NCBI GenBank assembly: GCA_014729205.1
Contig: WJKG01000293.1
Coordinates: forward strand, 1-6,788
Length of the DNA stretch: 6,788 bases
Direction of reading: 5' to 3'
Source of the DNA: a candidate division GN15 bacterium
GTDB lineage: Bacteria > Zixibacteria > MSB-5A5 > GN15 > FEB-12
Made by a program: the position numbers and the translations under genes. Numbering within the stretch: position 1 is the first letter of the stretch; each line of letters opens with the position of its first letter. Positions 1-5,517 of the stretch are shown here, piece after piece. The notes beneath the pieces are model-generated. The model searched no databases and was not told where the DNA came from. It worked only from the letters and a program-made list of their open reading frames with translations.

Positions 1-2
1 AT

Positions 3-2504
3 GACGAAGTAGCTCAGACATATAACGCCAGCCTGCACGGAGAAATGGCCGAAGCGGGCGAAGACCTCGCCCCTACCTGCGCCGACTGCCACACCGGTCA
101 CTATGTCCTGCCCGGTTCGGATCCGAATTCGCAGGTAAACAAGTTCAATATCGCCTTCATGTGCGGAGCCTGCCACAAGGAAGGCACACCGATCACACAG
201 AAGTATGATATCCCCCAGGACAGCATCCTGGCCCATTACTCACAGAGTATTCACGGCGAGGGCATCTACAAGCGTGGCCTGATCGTCTCCGCAACCTGTG
301 CCGACTGCCACACCGCTCACAACGTGCGCGACCATCTGGATCCCATGTCTACTATTCATCGGGACAATGTCGCCGACATGTGCCAGAACTGCCATCGCCG
401 TATCGAGGAAGTCCACAAGAAGGTCATTCGCGGCGAGCTGTGGGAGAAGGAACCACACAAGGTACCGGTATGTGTGGAGTGCCATTCGCCGCACGAAATC
501 AGGCGCGTGATATACGACGAGGGCATGTCCAACCAGGAGTGCCTTTCGTGTCATGCCAACCCGGACCTGGTGGCGATACGCGGCACGGACACCGTCTCCA
601 TGTATGTCGACAGCCTGGCGCGCCGTCAATCAGTCCACGGCAACACGCAGTGCGCGCAGTGCCACACCGGCGCTCAGCCGGGACATGAGCGTCCCTGTGT
701 CACGGTTGTCAATGAAGTGGATTGCTCCATTTGCCACTCCGACATCGTGACCACCTACACGACCGGTATCCACGGCAAGCTGGCGAATCGAGGCGACACC
801 CTCGCACCAGACTGCAACAGCTGCCATGAGCCGCATCGTACACTGAGCCACACGAATTCATCGTCGCCGACATTCCCTACCAATGTCCCCGAGCTCTGCG
901 CTGAATGCCATGCCGCGGGCATGCCCGCCGCTATTCGTTACGATCAGCAGGGTCGCGATGTGGTCGAAGAGTACATCCAGGGCATCCACGGAGATGCCCT
1001 CAAGAAGTCCGGGCTGGTAGTGACGGCGATGTGCACCGACTGCCACACAGCCCACCATCCCCTGCCGGCAGACAACCCGCAGTCGAGCGTGCACGATGAC
1101 AACATAGCGCAGACCTGCGCCGAGTGCCACAATGGCATCTACGAGCAGTTCTCGCAGAGTATTCACCATCCCTCGATGTCGGACACGAACGAGGAGCTGC
1201 CAACGTGCGAGGACTGCCATCAGTCGCATGCGATTATTCGGGCCGATGCGGTCGGATTCCGATTGACCGTCATGAACCAGTGCGGGAGGTGCCACGAGGA
1301 TGTCACCGAGTCCTATTTCGAGACCTTCCACGGTAAGGTATCCAAGCTGGGCTTCACGGCCGCCGCCCAATGCTACGACTGTCACGGTGCCCATGATATC
1401 CTGCCAACCGATAACCCCGCTTCGCGACTTTCGCGTGACAACATCGTCGAAACCTGCGGCCAGTGCCACGAGGGATCGCATCGCCAGTTTGCGGGATACC
1501 TCACGCACGCCACGCACCACGACCGCGACAAGTACCCGATCCTGTTCTATGTCTTCTGGTTTATGACCTCGCTTCTCATCGTGACCTTTGTTATCGCCGG
1601 TACCCACACGCTGATGTGGTTGCCGCGCTCGTTCCAGATGATGAAGCGGAACAAGAGATTGCACGAGAAGACGAAACACCGCCTGCACTACCGCCGTTTC
1701 AAGCCGCTGCACAGTCGGCTGCATGTGCTGGTCATTCTCAGCTTCCTGGCACTGGCTATCACTGGCATGACATTGAAGTTCTCATATCTCGGCTGGGCGC
1801 AGTGGCTCAGCGAGCTGATGGGCGGTTTCGAAACAGCCGGGTTCATTCACCGCGTGGCAGCGATAATCACGTTCGGCTACTTCTTCACGCACATCTGGGA
1901 CCTGGTTCGCACCAAGCGCAAGAGCCGCCAGACCTGGCGCGAAATGATACTGGGCGAGGACTCCATGATGTTCAACCGCCGCGACTGGCACGAACTCAAA
2001 GCTACTCTCCGGTGGTTCATCGGAGCCGGGCCGCGGCCGGAGTACGGGCGGTGGACGTATTGGGAGAAGTTCGATTACTTCGCCGTCTTCTGGGGTGTGT
2101 TCGTTATCGGTATCACCGGCCTGATGCTGTGGTTCAGCGAATTGTTCACACGCTTTTTGCCGGGCTGGTTCATCAACGTTGCTACCATCATTCACTCCGA
2201 TGAAGCCCTTCTGGCCACAGGCTTTATCTTCACCGTGCACTTCTTCAACACGCATTTCCGGCCGGATCGCTTCCCGATGGACACTGTCATCTTCACTGGT
2301 CGGATGTCAATCGAGGAGCTTCGCGAGGATCGCCCGCGCGAGTACCGCAACATGGTCAAGAAGCGCGATTTCAAGGACCGTTTGGTCGAACCGCTACCCG
2401 ATTACGTCGTGCGCGGGATGAAGATCTTCGGAGCCCTCGCGTTGATCACTGGTCTGGCATTGATCGTATTGATTATCTGGGCACAGGTCTTCGGTTACCG
2501 CTGA
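3..2504 (+). CDS. Multiheme cytochrome c fused to membrane cytochrome b (CbcL-like), 5' partial
   Basis: Likely an inner-membrane quinol-oxidising cytochrome that feeds electrons to periplasmic acceptors. The frame is open to the left edge, and residues before the Met at position 45 (Tyr...Ser-Leu-His-Gly) already belong to the repeat pattern, so that Met is not the start; the signal peptide lies outside the window. Counting from that Met, there are 16 CXXCH heme sites starting at residues 12, 40, 85, 113, 143, 166, 203, 227, 257, 285, 330, 358, 388, 413, 443 and 471. They form eight two-heme modules, most led by a Tyr...Ser-Ile-His-Gly motif whose His is a probable distal ligand. A His-rich linker (487-492) leads to six hydrophobic helices near 497-522, 558-578, 598-618, 676-698, 708-734 and 790-813. 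Basic loops fit a periplasmic c domain by the positive-inside rule. His556/560, 602, 616, 717 and 732/737 are candidate heme b ligands, as in FdnI/HydC-type subunits. Geobacter CbcL has the same order but nine c hemes. The fusion call is secure; partner and physiological role are inferred. Confidence 0.9.
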   Translation, partial: DEVAQTYNASLHGEMAEAGEDLAPTCADCHTGHYVLPGSDPNSQVNKFNIAFMCGACHKEGTPITQKYDIPQDSILAHYSQSIHGEGIYKRGLIVSATCADCHTAHNVRDHLDPMSTIHRDNVADMCQNCHRRIEEVHKKVIRGELWEKEPHKVPVCVECHSPHEIRRVIYDEGMSNQECLSCHANPDLVAIRGTDTVSMYVDSLARRQSVHGNTQCAQCHTGAQPGHERPCVTVVNEVDCSICHSDIVTTYTTGIHGKLANRGDTLAPDCNSCHEPHRTLSHTNSSSPTFPTNVPELCAECHAAGMPAAIRYDQQGRDVVEEYIQGIHGDALKKSGLVVTAMCTDCHTAHHPLPADNPQSSVHDDNIAQTCAECHNGIYEQFSQSIHHPSMSDTNEELPTCEDCHQSHAIIRADAVGFRLTVMNQCGRCHEDVTESYFETFHGKVSKLGFTAAAQCYDCHGAHDILPTDNPASRLSRDNIVETCGQCHEGSHRQFAGYLTHATHHDRDKYPILFYVFWFMTSLLIVTFVIAGTHTLMWLPRSFQMMKRNKRLHEKTKHRLHYRRFKPLHSRLHVLVILSFLALAITGMTLKFSYLGWAQWLSELMGGFETAGFIHRVAAIITFGYFFTHIWDLVRTKRKSRQTWREMILGEDSMMFNRRDWHELKATLRWFIGAGPRPEYGRWTYWEKFDYFAVFWGVFVIGITGLMLWFSELFTRFLPGWFINVATIIHSDEALLATGFIFTVHFFNTHFRPDRFPMDTVIFTGRMSIEELREDRPREYRNMVKKRDFKDRLVEPLPDYVVRGMKIFGALALITGLALIVLIIWAQVFGYR
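18..1490 (+). repeat. Tandem duplication of an eight-heme unit inside the cytochrome gene
   Basis: This is a protein-level repeat. The first CXXCH of successive two-heme modules is spaced 73, 58, 60 and 54 residues apart in modules 1-5, then 73, 58 and 55 in modules 5-8. Modules 1-4 (about 18-749) therefore align with modules 5-8 (about 750-1490). Alignment by eye supports this best for module pairs 1/5 and 2/6. Both have a Tyr-Asp after heme site 2 or 10, then a Tyr...Gly/Ser-Ile-His-Gly motif, then Cys-X-Asp-Cys-His-Thr-Ala-His, then an Asp-Asn before the next heme. The copies are well diverged, so the duplication is old. Modules 3 and 7 share the shorter spacing between their two hemes (23 and 25 residues against 28 elsewhere). 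Confidence 0.7.
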
Positions 2505-2544
2505 TCTTAGTTTGCATCCTTCCGTCTTCTCCGGACCGTCGTTC

Positions 2545-2598
2545 GAGTCATCGGGAGGAGTCCGCCAAGGGCGGACGACGCGGCGATCTCAAGACACG
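2545..2598 (-). repeat. Dispersed palindromic repeat, copy 1 (minus orientation)
   Basis: Read on the minus strand, this copy starts CGTGTCTTGAGAT, has a GC-rich hairpin in the middle and ends TCCTCCCGATGACTC. It matches copy 2 (2632-2691) closely at both ends and differs in the central insert. The central hairpin (2560-2576) is a perfect 7-bp stem GTCCGCC/GGCGGAC with a 3-base loop. The ends resemble the common bacterial intergenic repeat with consensus GAGATTGCTTCGTC...CCTCGCAATGAC, of which this is a decayed member. Confidence 0.7.
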
Positions 2599-2631
2599 AA
2601 CAGAAGTCTCAAACGTCCGGAGTACTCACAA

Positions 2632-2691
2632 CGTGTCCTGAGATTGCTTCGTCCCTGTCCACCAAGCGGACGGCGGTCCTCGCAATGACTC
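2632..2691 (+). repeat. Dispersed palindromic repeat, copy 2 (plus orientation)
   Basis: Read on the plus strand, it starts CGTGTCCTGAGATTGCTTCG and ends TCCTCGCAATGACTC, which is nearly the consensus of the widespread GAGATTGC...GCAATGAC intergenic repeat. ATTGC at 2643-2647 pairs with GCAAT at 2682-2686, and CGTCC at 2650-2654 pairs with GGACG at 2668-2672. It lies head to head with copy 1, 33 bases away, so 2545-2691 as a whole is one large imperfect palindrome. Confidence 0.75.
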
Positions 2692-2734
2692 CCTGTTGAG
2701 GGTTTGTGGTATCGGGGACTGTCAGACTGAGATG

Positions 2735-2757
2735 GCAGGATGCCGCTGGCATCCCGC
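2735..2757. repeat. GC-rich hairpin
   Basis: GGATGCC (2738-2744) pairs perfectly with GGCATCC (2748-2754) around a 3-base loop. After one A/C mismatch, G2735-C2757 and C2736-G2756 extend the stem to ten positions. The right arm can instead pair with GGGATGC at 2772-2778. There is no T-run after it, so a terminator role is not supported. Confidence 0.5.
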
Positions 2758-2825
2758 ACAGACATCGAACCGGGATGCGCTGGATCGGGACTCCGAACCT
2801 GACCGAACGCGAGTGTGTGGACGGC

Positions 2826-2852
2826 GTCTCCCGGATAGGGGACCGGAGAGAC
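2826..2852. repeat. Hairpin with one bulge
   Basis: GTCTC (2826-2830) pairs with GAGAC (2848-2852). CCGG (2831-2834) then pairs with CCGG (2843-2846), leaving A2847 bulged and an 8-base loop. No adjacent gene start or T-run suggests a specific role. Confidence 0.4.
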
Positions 2853-3064
2853 ACATTGATCTTCGGTAGCGGAAGGTATCGCTCCTTAGCACCCGGAGAA
2901 GAACCTCCCGCACCCGTCGCCTTCGCCGGCTTCGCAACCCCGGTTCGGACAACAGCAAGCAGATCGTAATCGAGTACACTCCTTCCTTAGATTTGTGATA
3001 CATCGTAGTCCATCACACTCGCGCCGGTTGGCTCGGGTTTCAGGTCCCTCCCCATGAAGGCAGG

Positions 3065-3427
3065 TTAACTGCCGGGGCCGGCGAGATCAGCCTGCCGGGC
3101 ATCAATCCGGCGTTTCACATCATCGGCTATCTCGCTCAAGCGGTCATCGGGGATGGCACACAAGCTTTCGGTCTGAAAGGCGCCCATGGCATTGCAGATC
3201 ATGGAGACACGCGCCGCGGATTCCTCGTCGGGCGCGCGGTAGATGTCCATGAAGTCCCACGAACCCAGCAGCGCGTAATGGGCCAGGAATTCGATCTCCG
3301 GACACTGCTCTTTGACCTGGCAGATCCATTCGCGATGCGAACGCTTACCATCGCGCATGGCCGTGGTTACCGCAACCACGCTTGGCGCCTGTGGGGCCAT
3401 TTTCGACATGAGCACATAGGTGTGCAT
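3065..3427 (-). CDS. GYD-like small protein
   Basis: This 120-residue soluble protein lacks a signal peptide and membrane helices. Its core resembles the GYD family (PF08734), small ferredoxin-fold proteins of unknown role. After a hydrophobic first strand (Tyr-Val-Leu near residue 4) comes an Ala-His-Tyr-Ala segment at 49-52. It runs into Gly55-Ser-Trp-Asp-Phe, in the place of the family's Gly-X-Tyr-Asp, then Ala-Pro-Asp-Glu-Glu-Ser-Ala (65-71) and a Thr-Glu-Ser-Leu-X-Ala-Ile-Pro strand (86-93). A charged helical tail of about 25 residues follows. The ATG at 3425-3427 is backed by a strong Shine-Dalgarno site 4-5 bases upstream. The gene lies 228 bases downstream of bshB1 on the same strand and may have its own promoter. 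A stress or redox link to the bsh operon is only a guess. The family call is from pattern recognition; related dimeric alpha-beta barrel families are the alternative. Confidence 0.75.
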   Translation of the reverse strand: MHTYVLMSKMAPQAPSVVAVTTAMRDGKRSHREWICQVKEQCPEIEFLAHYALLGSWDFMDIYRAPDEESAARVSMICNAMGAFQTESLCAIPDDRLSEIADDVKRRIDARQADLAGPGS

Positions 3428-3431
3428 ACTC

Positions 3432-3437
3432 TCCTCC
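3432..3437 (-). promoter_or_regulatory. Ribosome binding site of the GYD-like gene
   Basis: On the minus strand GGAGGA sits 4 bases before the ATG at 3427, within an AAGGGAGGAGAGT context. It fixes this start. A small hairpin (3441-3453, CGGCT/AGCCG) lies immediately upstream. Confidence 0.75.
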
Positions 3438-3576
3438 CTTCGGCTGCGAGCCGGGGAATCAAGCTGCGATGTTTAGTCCTGTGGGGCCCGTGCAACAAGC
3501 TCGAAACACCGTCTCGAGTCTACGGGTCTTGCATTAGGCTGTAGTGGCGGGTAGTCTGACCTGTGCTGGTATCTAC

Positions 3577-3606
3577 AGTATACTACGTAAAACCAGATTA
3601 TGCCAG
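3577..3606 (-). promoter_or_regulatory. Candidate sigma-70-type promoter for the GYD-like gene
   Basis: On the minus strand a TATACT box (3577-3582, 5 of 6 to TATAAT) is preceded at 18 bases by CTGGCA (3601-3606, 4 of 6 to TTGACA), in an AT-rich stretch that contrasts with the GC-rich surroundings. Transcription would begin near 3570 and leave a leader of about 140 bases before the ATG at 3427. Matches of this quality arise by chance, so this is a candidate only. Confidence 0.4.
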
Positions 3607-3655
3607 TTTCATTTTTCTGAATTCTGGCTGTTTTGATAGCGTTGTGGGTCGGCCC

Positions 3656-4393
3656 TCACACCGAGCGGACGGGCATGTTCTGGGGATCGTCGATCAGGAT
3701 GGGTTCCTTGATCGTAAAGGCCTCGGCGTACCTGACATTCGCCATCTGTCCCAGCACGGCCGCGCGGTGCTGCATCAATTCGTAGATGTCAATGCCCGGC
3801 TGGAATATCTGCTTGGCGGTGACCACGTTGCCGAATTGAGACTTGTAAGCCCGGACAGCGTCGCACTTGGCATCGAACTGATCGGAGATATCGACCAGGA
3901 AAGAACTGTCGGTATTGCGGAAATACGAGGCGTAGATGATCTTGCGCGGACGATGTGGATCACCCTCAATGTCGAGCTTCTTCAACCCGGCGAGGAAACA
4001 GGCATCATAGCCGAGTTGCGAGCAGGCAACATGATCCGGGTGTCGCTGTTCCCAATGCGGCAGGATGACCAACTCCGGCATGGTGTCGCGGATCATGCGG
4101 GCGAGCTTGAGTCGCGAGGTTTGGTCATTCTGGATAGCGGAATCGGGCAGCCCCAGTTGTCCGCGCCAGGCAAGGCCCATTGCTTTGGCAGCATCGGAGG
4201 CTTCCTGCCAGCGGTCGTTTTCATCGCCAAGGGTGCCCATCTCCCCCGCCGTCAAATCCAGCACCCCCACCGCGCGTCCCATCTGTGCCAGTTTGATCAG
4301 GGTGCCACCGCAGGTGATCTCAACATCGTCGGGGTGCGCCGCGATGGCGAGCACGTCGAGTCTCATTGCATCGGGGTTGACGTTATCCGGCAT
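3656..4393 (-). CDS. bshB1: Bacillithiol biosynthesis deacetylase BshB1 (PIG-L/LmbE family)
   Basis: A 245-residue cytosolic zinc enzyme of the PIG-L/LmbE family. It removes the N-acetyl group from GlcNAc-malate to give GlcN-malate, the second step of bacillithiol synthesis. The N-terminal Ala-His20-Pro-Asp22-Asp23 motif supplies zinc ligands (His20, Asp23) and the catalytic base (Asp22); His118-Pro-Asp-His121 supplies the third ligand, probably His121 by analogy with Bacillus BshB. The Gly-Gly at 29-30 and an Asp-Leu-Thr-Ala-Gly-Glu segment at 46-51 also fit. I chose the ATG at 4393 because a perfect AGGAGG lies six bases upstream; in-frame ATGs at 4447 and 4420 would only add residues overlapping BshA, and 4366 lacks this support. 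Length suits the family (about 235). The start overlaps the end of bshA by 11 bases. Mycothiol or other LmbE deacetylases are the alternative, but adjacent bshA and bshC settle it. Confidence 0.93.
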   Translation of the reverse strand: MPDNVNPDAMRLDVLAIAAHPDDVEITCGGTLIKLAQMGRAVGVLDLTAGEMGTLGDENDRWQEASDAAKAMGLAWRGQLGLPDSAIQNDQTSRLKLARMIRDTMPELVILPHWEQRHPDHVACSQLGYDACFLAGLKKLDIEGDPHRPRKIIYASYFRNTDSSFLVDISDQFDAKCDAVRAYKSQFGNVVTAKQIFQPGIDIYELMQHRAAVLGQMANVRYAEAFTIKEPILIDDPQNMPVRSV

Positions 4394-5516
4394 CGAGTAC
4401 CTCCTGATAATACTGCTCATACTGCGGCACGATGATATCGGTGGCAAACCGCTCGCGGGCGCAACGGGCGGCGGTATCCTTGAACAGTTTCAACTTCGTG
4501 GCATCATTGAGAAGACCGAGCGCCGCCTGGGCCATTGGCTCCGTGCGCCCCACCGGGAACAGGAAGCCATTGGTGCCGTCTTCGACAACCTCAACCAACC
4601 CCGTTCCTGAGGTCCCGATAACGGGTACGCCGCACGCGAGTGCCTCAAGCGCGGCCAGCCCGAACGATTCCTCCTCGGATGGCATCAAGAACAGGTCAGC
4701 GCAGGGCAGGACGGCCTCGATCCGTGACTGGTTACCCAGCGAAATCACCCGGCCATTGAGCCCGCGCTTGTTGATCTGGCGACGGGCCAGGATCATATCG
4801 GGTCCCTCGCCGATGAGTAGTAACCGCGCGGGGACTTGCTGCTGGATGCGATCGAAGATGTCAATGACATCGAACGTCCGCTTGACCGGCCGGAAATTCG
4901 ATACGTGGGCTATAAGGAACTCACCCGGATTGACGAATTCTTCGCGCGAGCACTCCCCCGTCTTTGGCTTGAAGCGGCTGGCATCGAAGAAGTTGGGCAC
5001 AACCCGGATTTCCTTTTCAATCTTGAAGACATCATGCGTCTCATCGGCCAGGTACTTGCTGACGGCGGTGACACCATCGGAGGCGTTGATCGAAAAGCGG
5101 GTCATATCGTAGAATGACGGATCCGATCCGACCAGCGTAATATCAGTACCGTGAAGAGTAGTTATGATCTTGGGCTGCTTGCCATCGAAGTCCCTGAGCA
5201 ACTGCTTGGCGAGAAAGGCGCATGTGGCATGCGGGATGGCGTAGTGAACGTGCAGGACGTCAAGCTCGAAGTTGCGGGCGACATCGGCCATCCGCGCAGC
5301 GAGGGTCAGTGTATACGGCGGAGACTTGAACAACGGGTACGAGGTGGTCTCAACGCCGTGGTAGAAGAGGTTCTTCTGGAAGCGATCAAGCCGAAACGGC
5401 AGTGCGTACGAGATGAAATGGACCTGGTGCCCCCGCTGGGCGAGTTGTTGTCCCAGCTCGGTGGCCACGATCCCGGAGCCGCCGGCTACCGGATAACAGG
5501 TGATACCGATTACCAT
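4383..5516 (-). CDS. bshA: N-acetyl-alpha-D-glucosaminyl L-malate synthase BshA
   Basis: A 377-residue retaining GT-B (GT4) glycosyltransferase. It transfers GlcNAc from UDP-GlcNAc to L-malate, the first committed step of bacillithiol synthesis, in the cytosol. The N-terminus Met-Val-Ile-Gly-Ile-Thr-Cys-Tyr-Pro followed by Gly-Gly-Ser-Gly (12-15) is the BshA hallmark. Other family segments are Leu-Pro-Phe-Arg-Leu (39-43), His-Val-His-Tyr-Ala-Ile-Pro-His (89-96) and Leu-His-Gly-Thr-Asp-Ile-Thr (121-127). The C-terminal nucleotide-binding half has Ser-Asn-Phe-Arg-Pro-Val-Lys (206-212) and the GT4 Glu-X7-Glu motif (Glu283, Glu291). The start at 5516 is chosen by family alignment; an in-frame ATG at 5570 would add 18 basic, non-conserved residues inside bshC. 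Only one base separates this ATG from the bshC stop, and no Shine-Dalgarno is visible, so translational coupling is likely. The stop lies within the first codons of bshB1. Confidence 0.96.
   Translation of the reverse strand: MVIGITCYPVAGGSGIVATELGQQLAQRGHQVHFISYALPFRLDRFQKNLFYHGVETTSYPLFKSPPYTLTLAARMADVARNFELDVLHVHYAIPHATCAFLAKQLLRDFDGKQPKIITTLHGTDITLVGSDPSFYDMTRFSINASDGVTAVSKYLADETHDVFKIEKEIRVVPNFFDASRFKPKTGECSREEFVNPGEFLIAHVSNFRPVKRTFDVIDIFDRIQQQVPARLLLIGEGPDMILARRQINKRGLNGRVISLGNQSRIEAVLPCADLFLMPSEEESFGLAALEALACGVPVIGTSGTGLVEVVEDGTNGFLFPVGRTEPMAQAALGLLNDATKLKLFKDTAARCARERFATDIIVPQYEQYYQEVLDAG
4400..4405 (-). promoter_or_regulatory. Ribosome binding site of bshB1
   Basis: A perfect AGGAGG on the minus strand ends six bases before the ATG at 4393 and lies inside the last codons of bshA. 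It decides the bshB1 start among several in-frame ATGs. Confidence 0.85.
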
Positions 5517-5517
5517 G

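Larger units (their letters stand above)
2505..3064. other. Convergent intergenic region without a convincing gene
   Basis: About 560 bases lie between the stop of the cytochrome gene (+) and the stop of the GYD-like gene (-). Reading frames here are short (at most about 93 codons), overlap one another on both strands, lack family resemblance and have no good ribosome binding sites. The region is filled with palindromic material: an inverted pair of dispersed repeats (2545-2691), hairpins at 2735-2757 and 2826-2852, and an imperfect direct repeat (2738-2790). No hairpin is followed by a clear T-run on either strand, so I cannot point to a canonical intrinsic terminator for either gene. Nothing is recognised at about 2860-3064. 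Confidence 0.7.

Noticed and set aside
45..47. ATG at 45 as the start of the cytochrome gene
   Set aside because: The frame is open upstream and encodes the repeat's Tyr...Leu-His-Gly motif; a periplasmic heme protein also needs a signal peptide, which is absent here.
18..1490. CRISPR array or DNA-level tandem repeat suggested by recurring tgccac-type words
   Set aside because: The recurrence is the coding of CXXCH sites at irregular spacings; flanking DNA is not repeated at nucleotide level.
858..1724. Long open frame (288 codons) on the minus strand inside the cytochrome gene
   Set aside because: It is antisense to sixteen ordered CXXCH sites and a membrane domain, has no recognisable domain, and is explained by codon bias in a GC-rich gene.
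1463..2203. Plus-strand 246-codon frame overlapping the cytochrome membrane domain
   Set aside because: It is out of frame with the fusion protein, is arginine- and histidine-rich low-complexity text, and has no ribosome binding site that I can support.
2560..2576. Possible intrinsic terminator after the cytochrome gene
   Set aside because: The 7-bp GC-rich hairpin is real, but no T-run follows on either strand and it is the core of a dispersed repeat.
2609..3003. Short overlapping frames in the convergent spacer
   Set aside because: They run through palindromic repeats, overlap each other on both strands and resemble no family; a conceptual translation of the repeat explains part of them.
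3563..4435. Long open frame (290 codons) on the plus strand opposite bshB1
   Set aside because: It mirrors the coding frame of a clear PIG-L deacetylase, with zinc motifs and ribosome binding site on the other strand; no family resemblance of its own.
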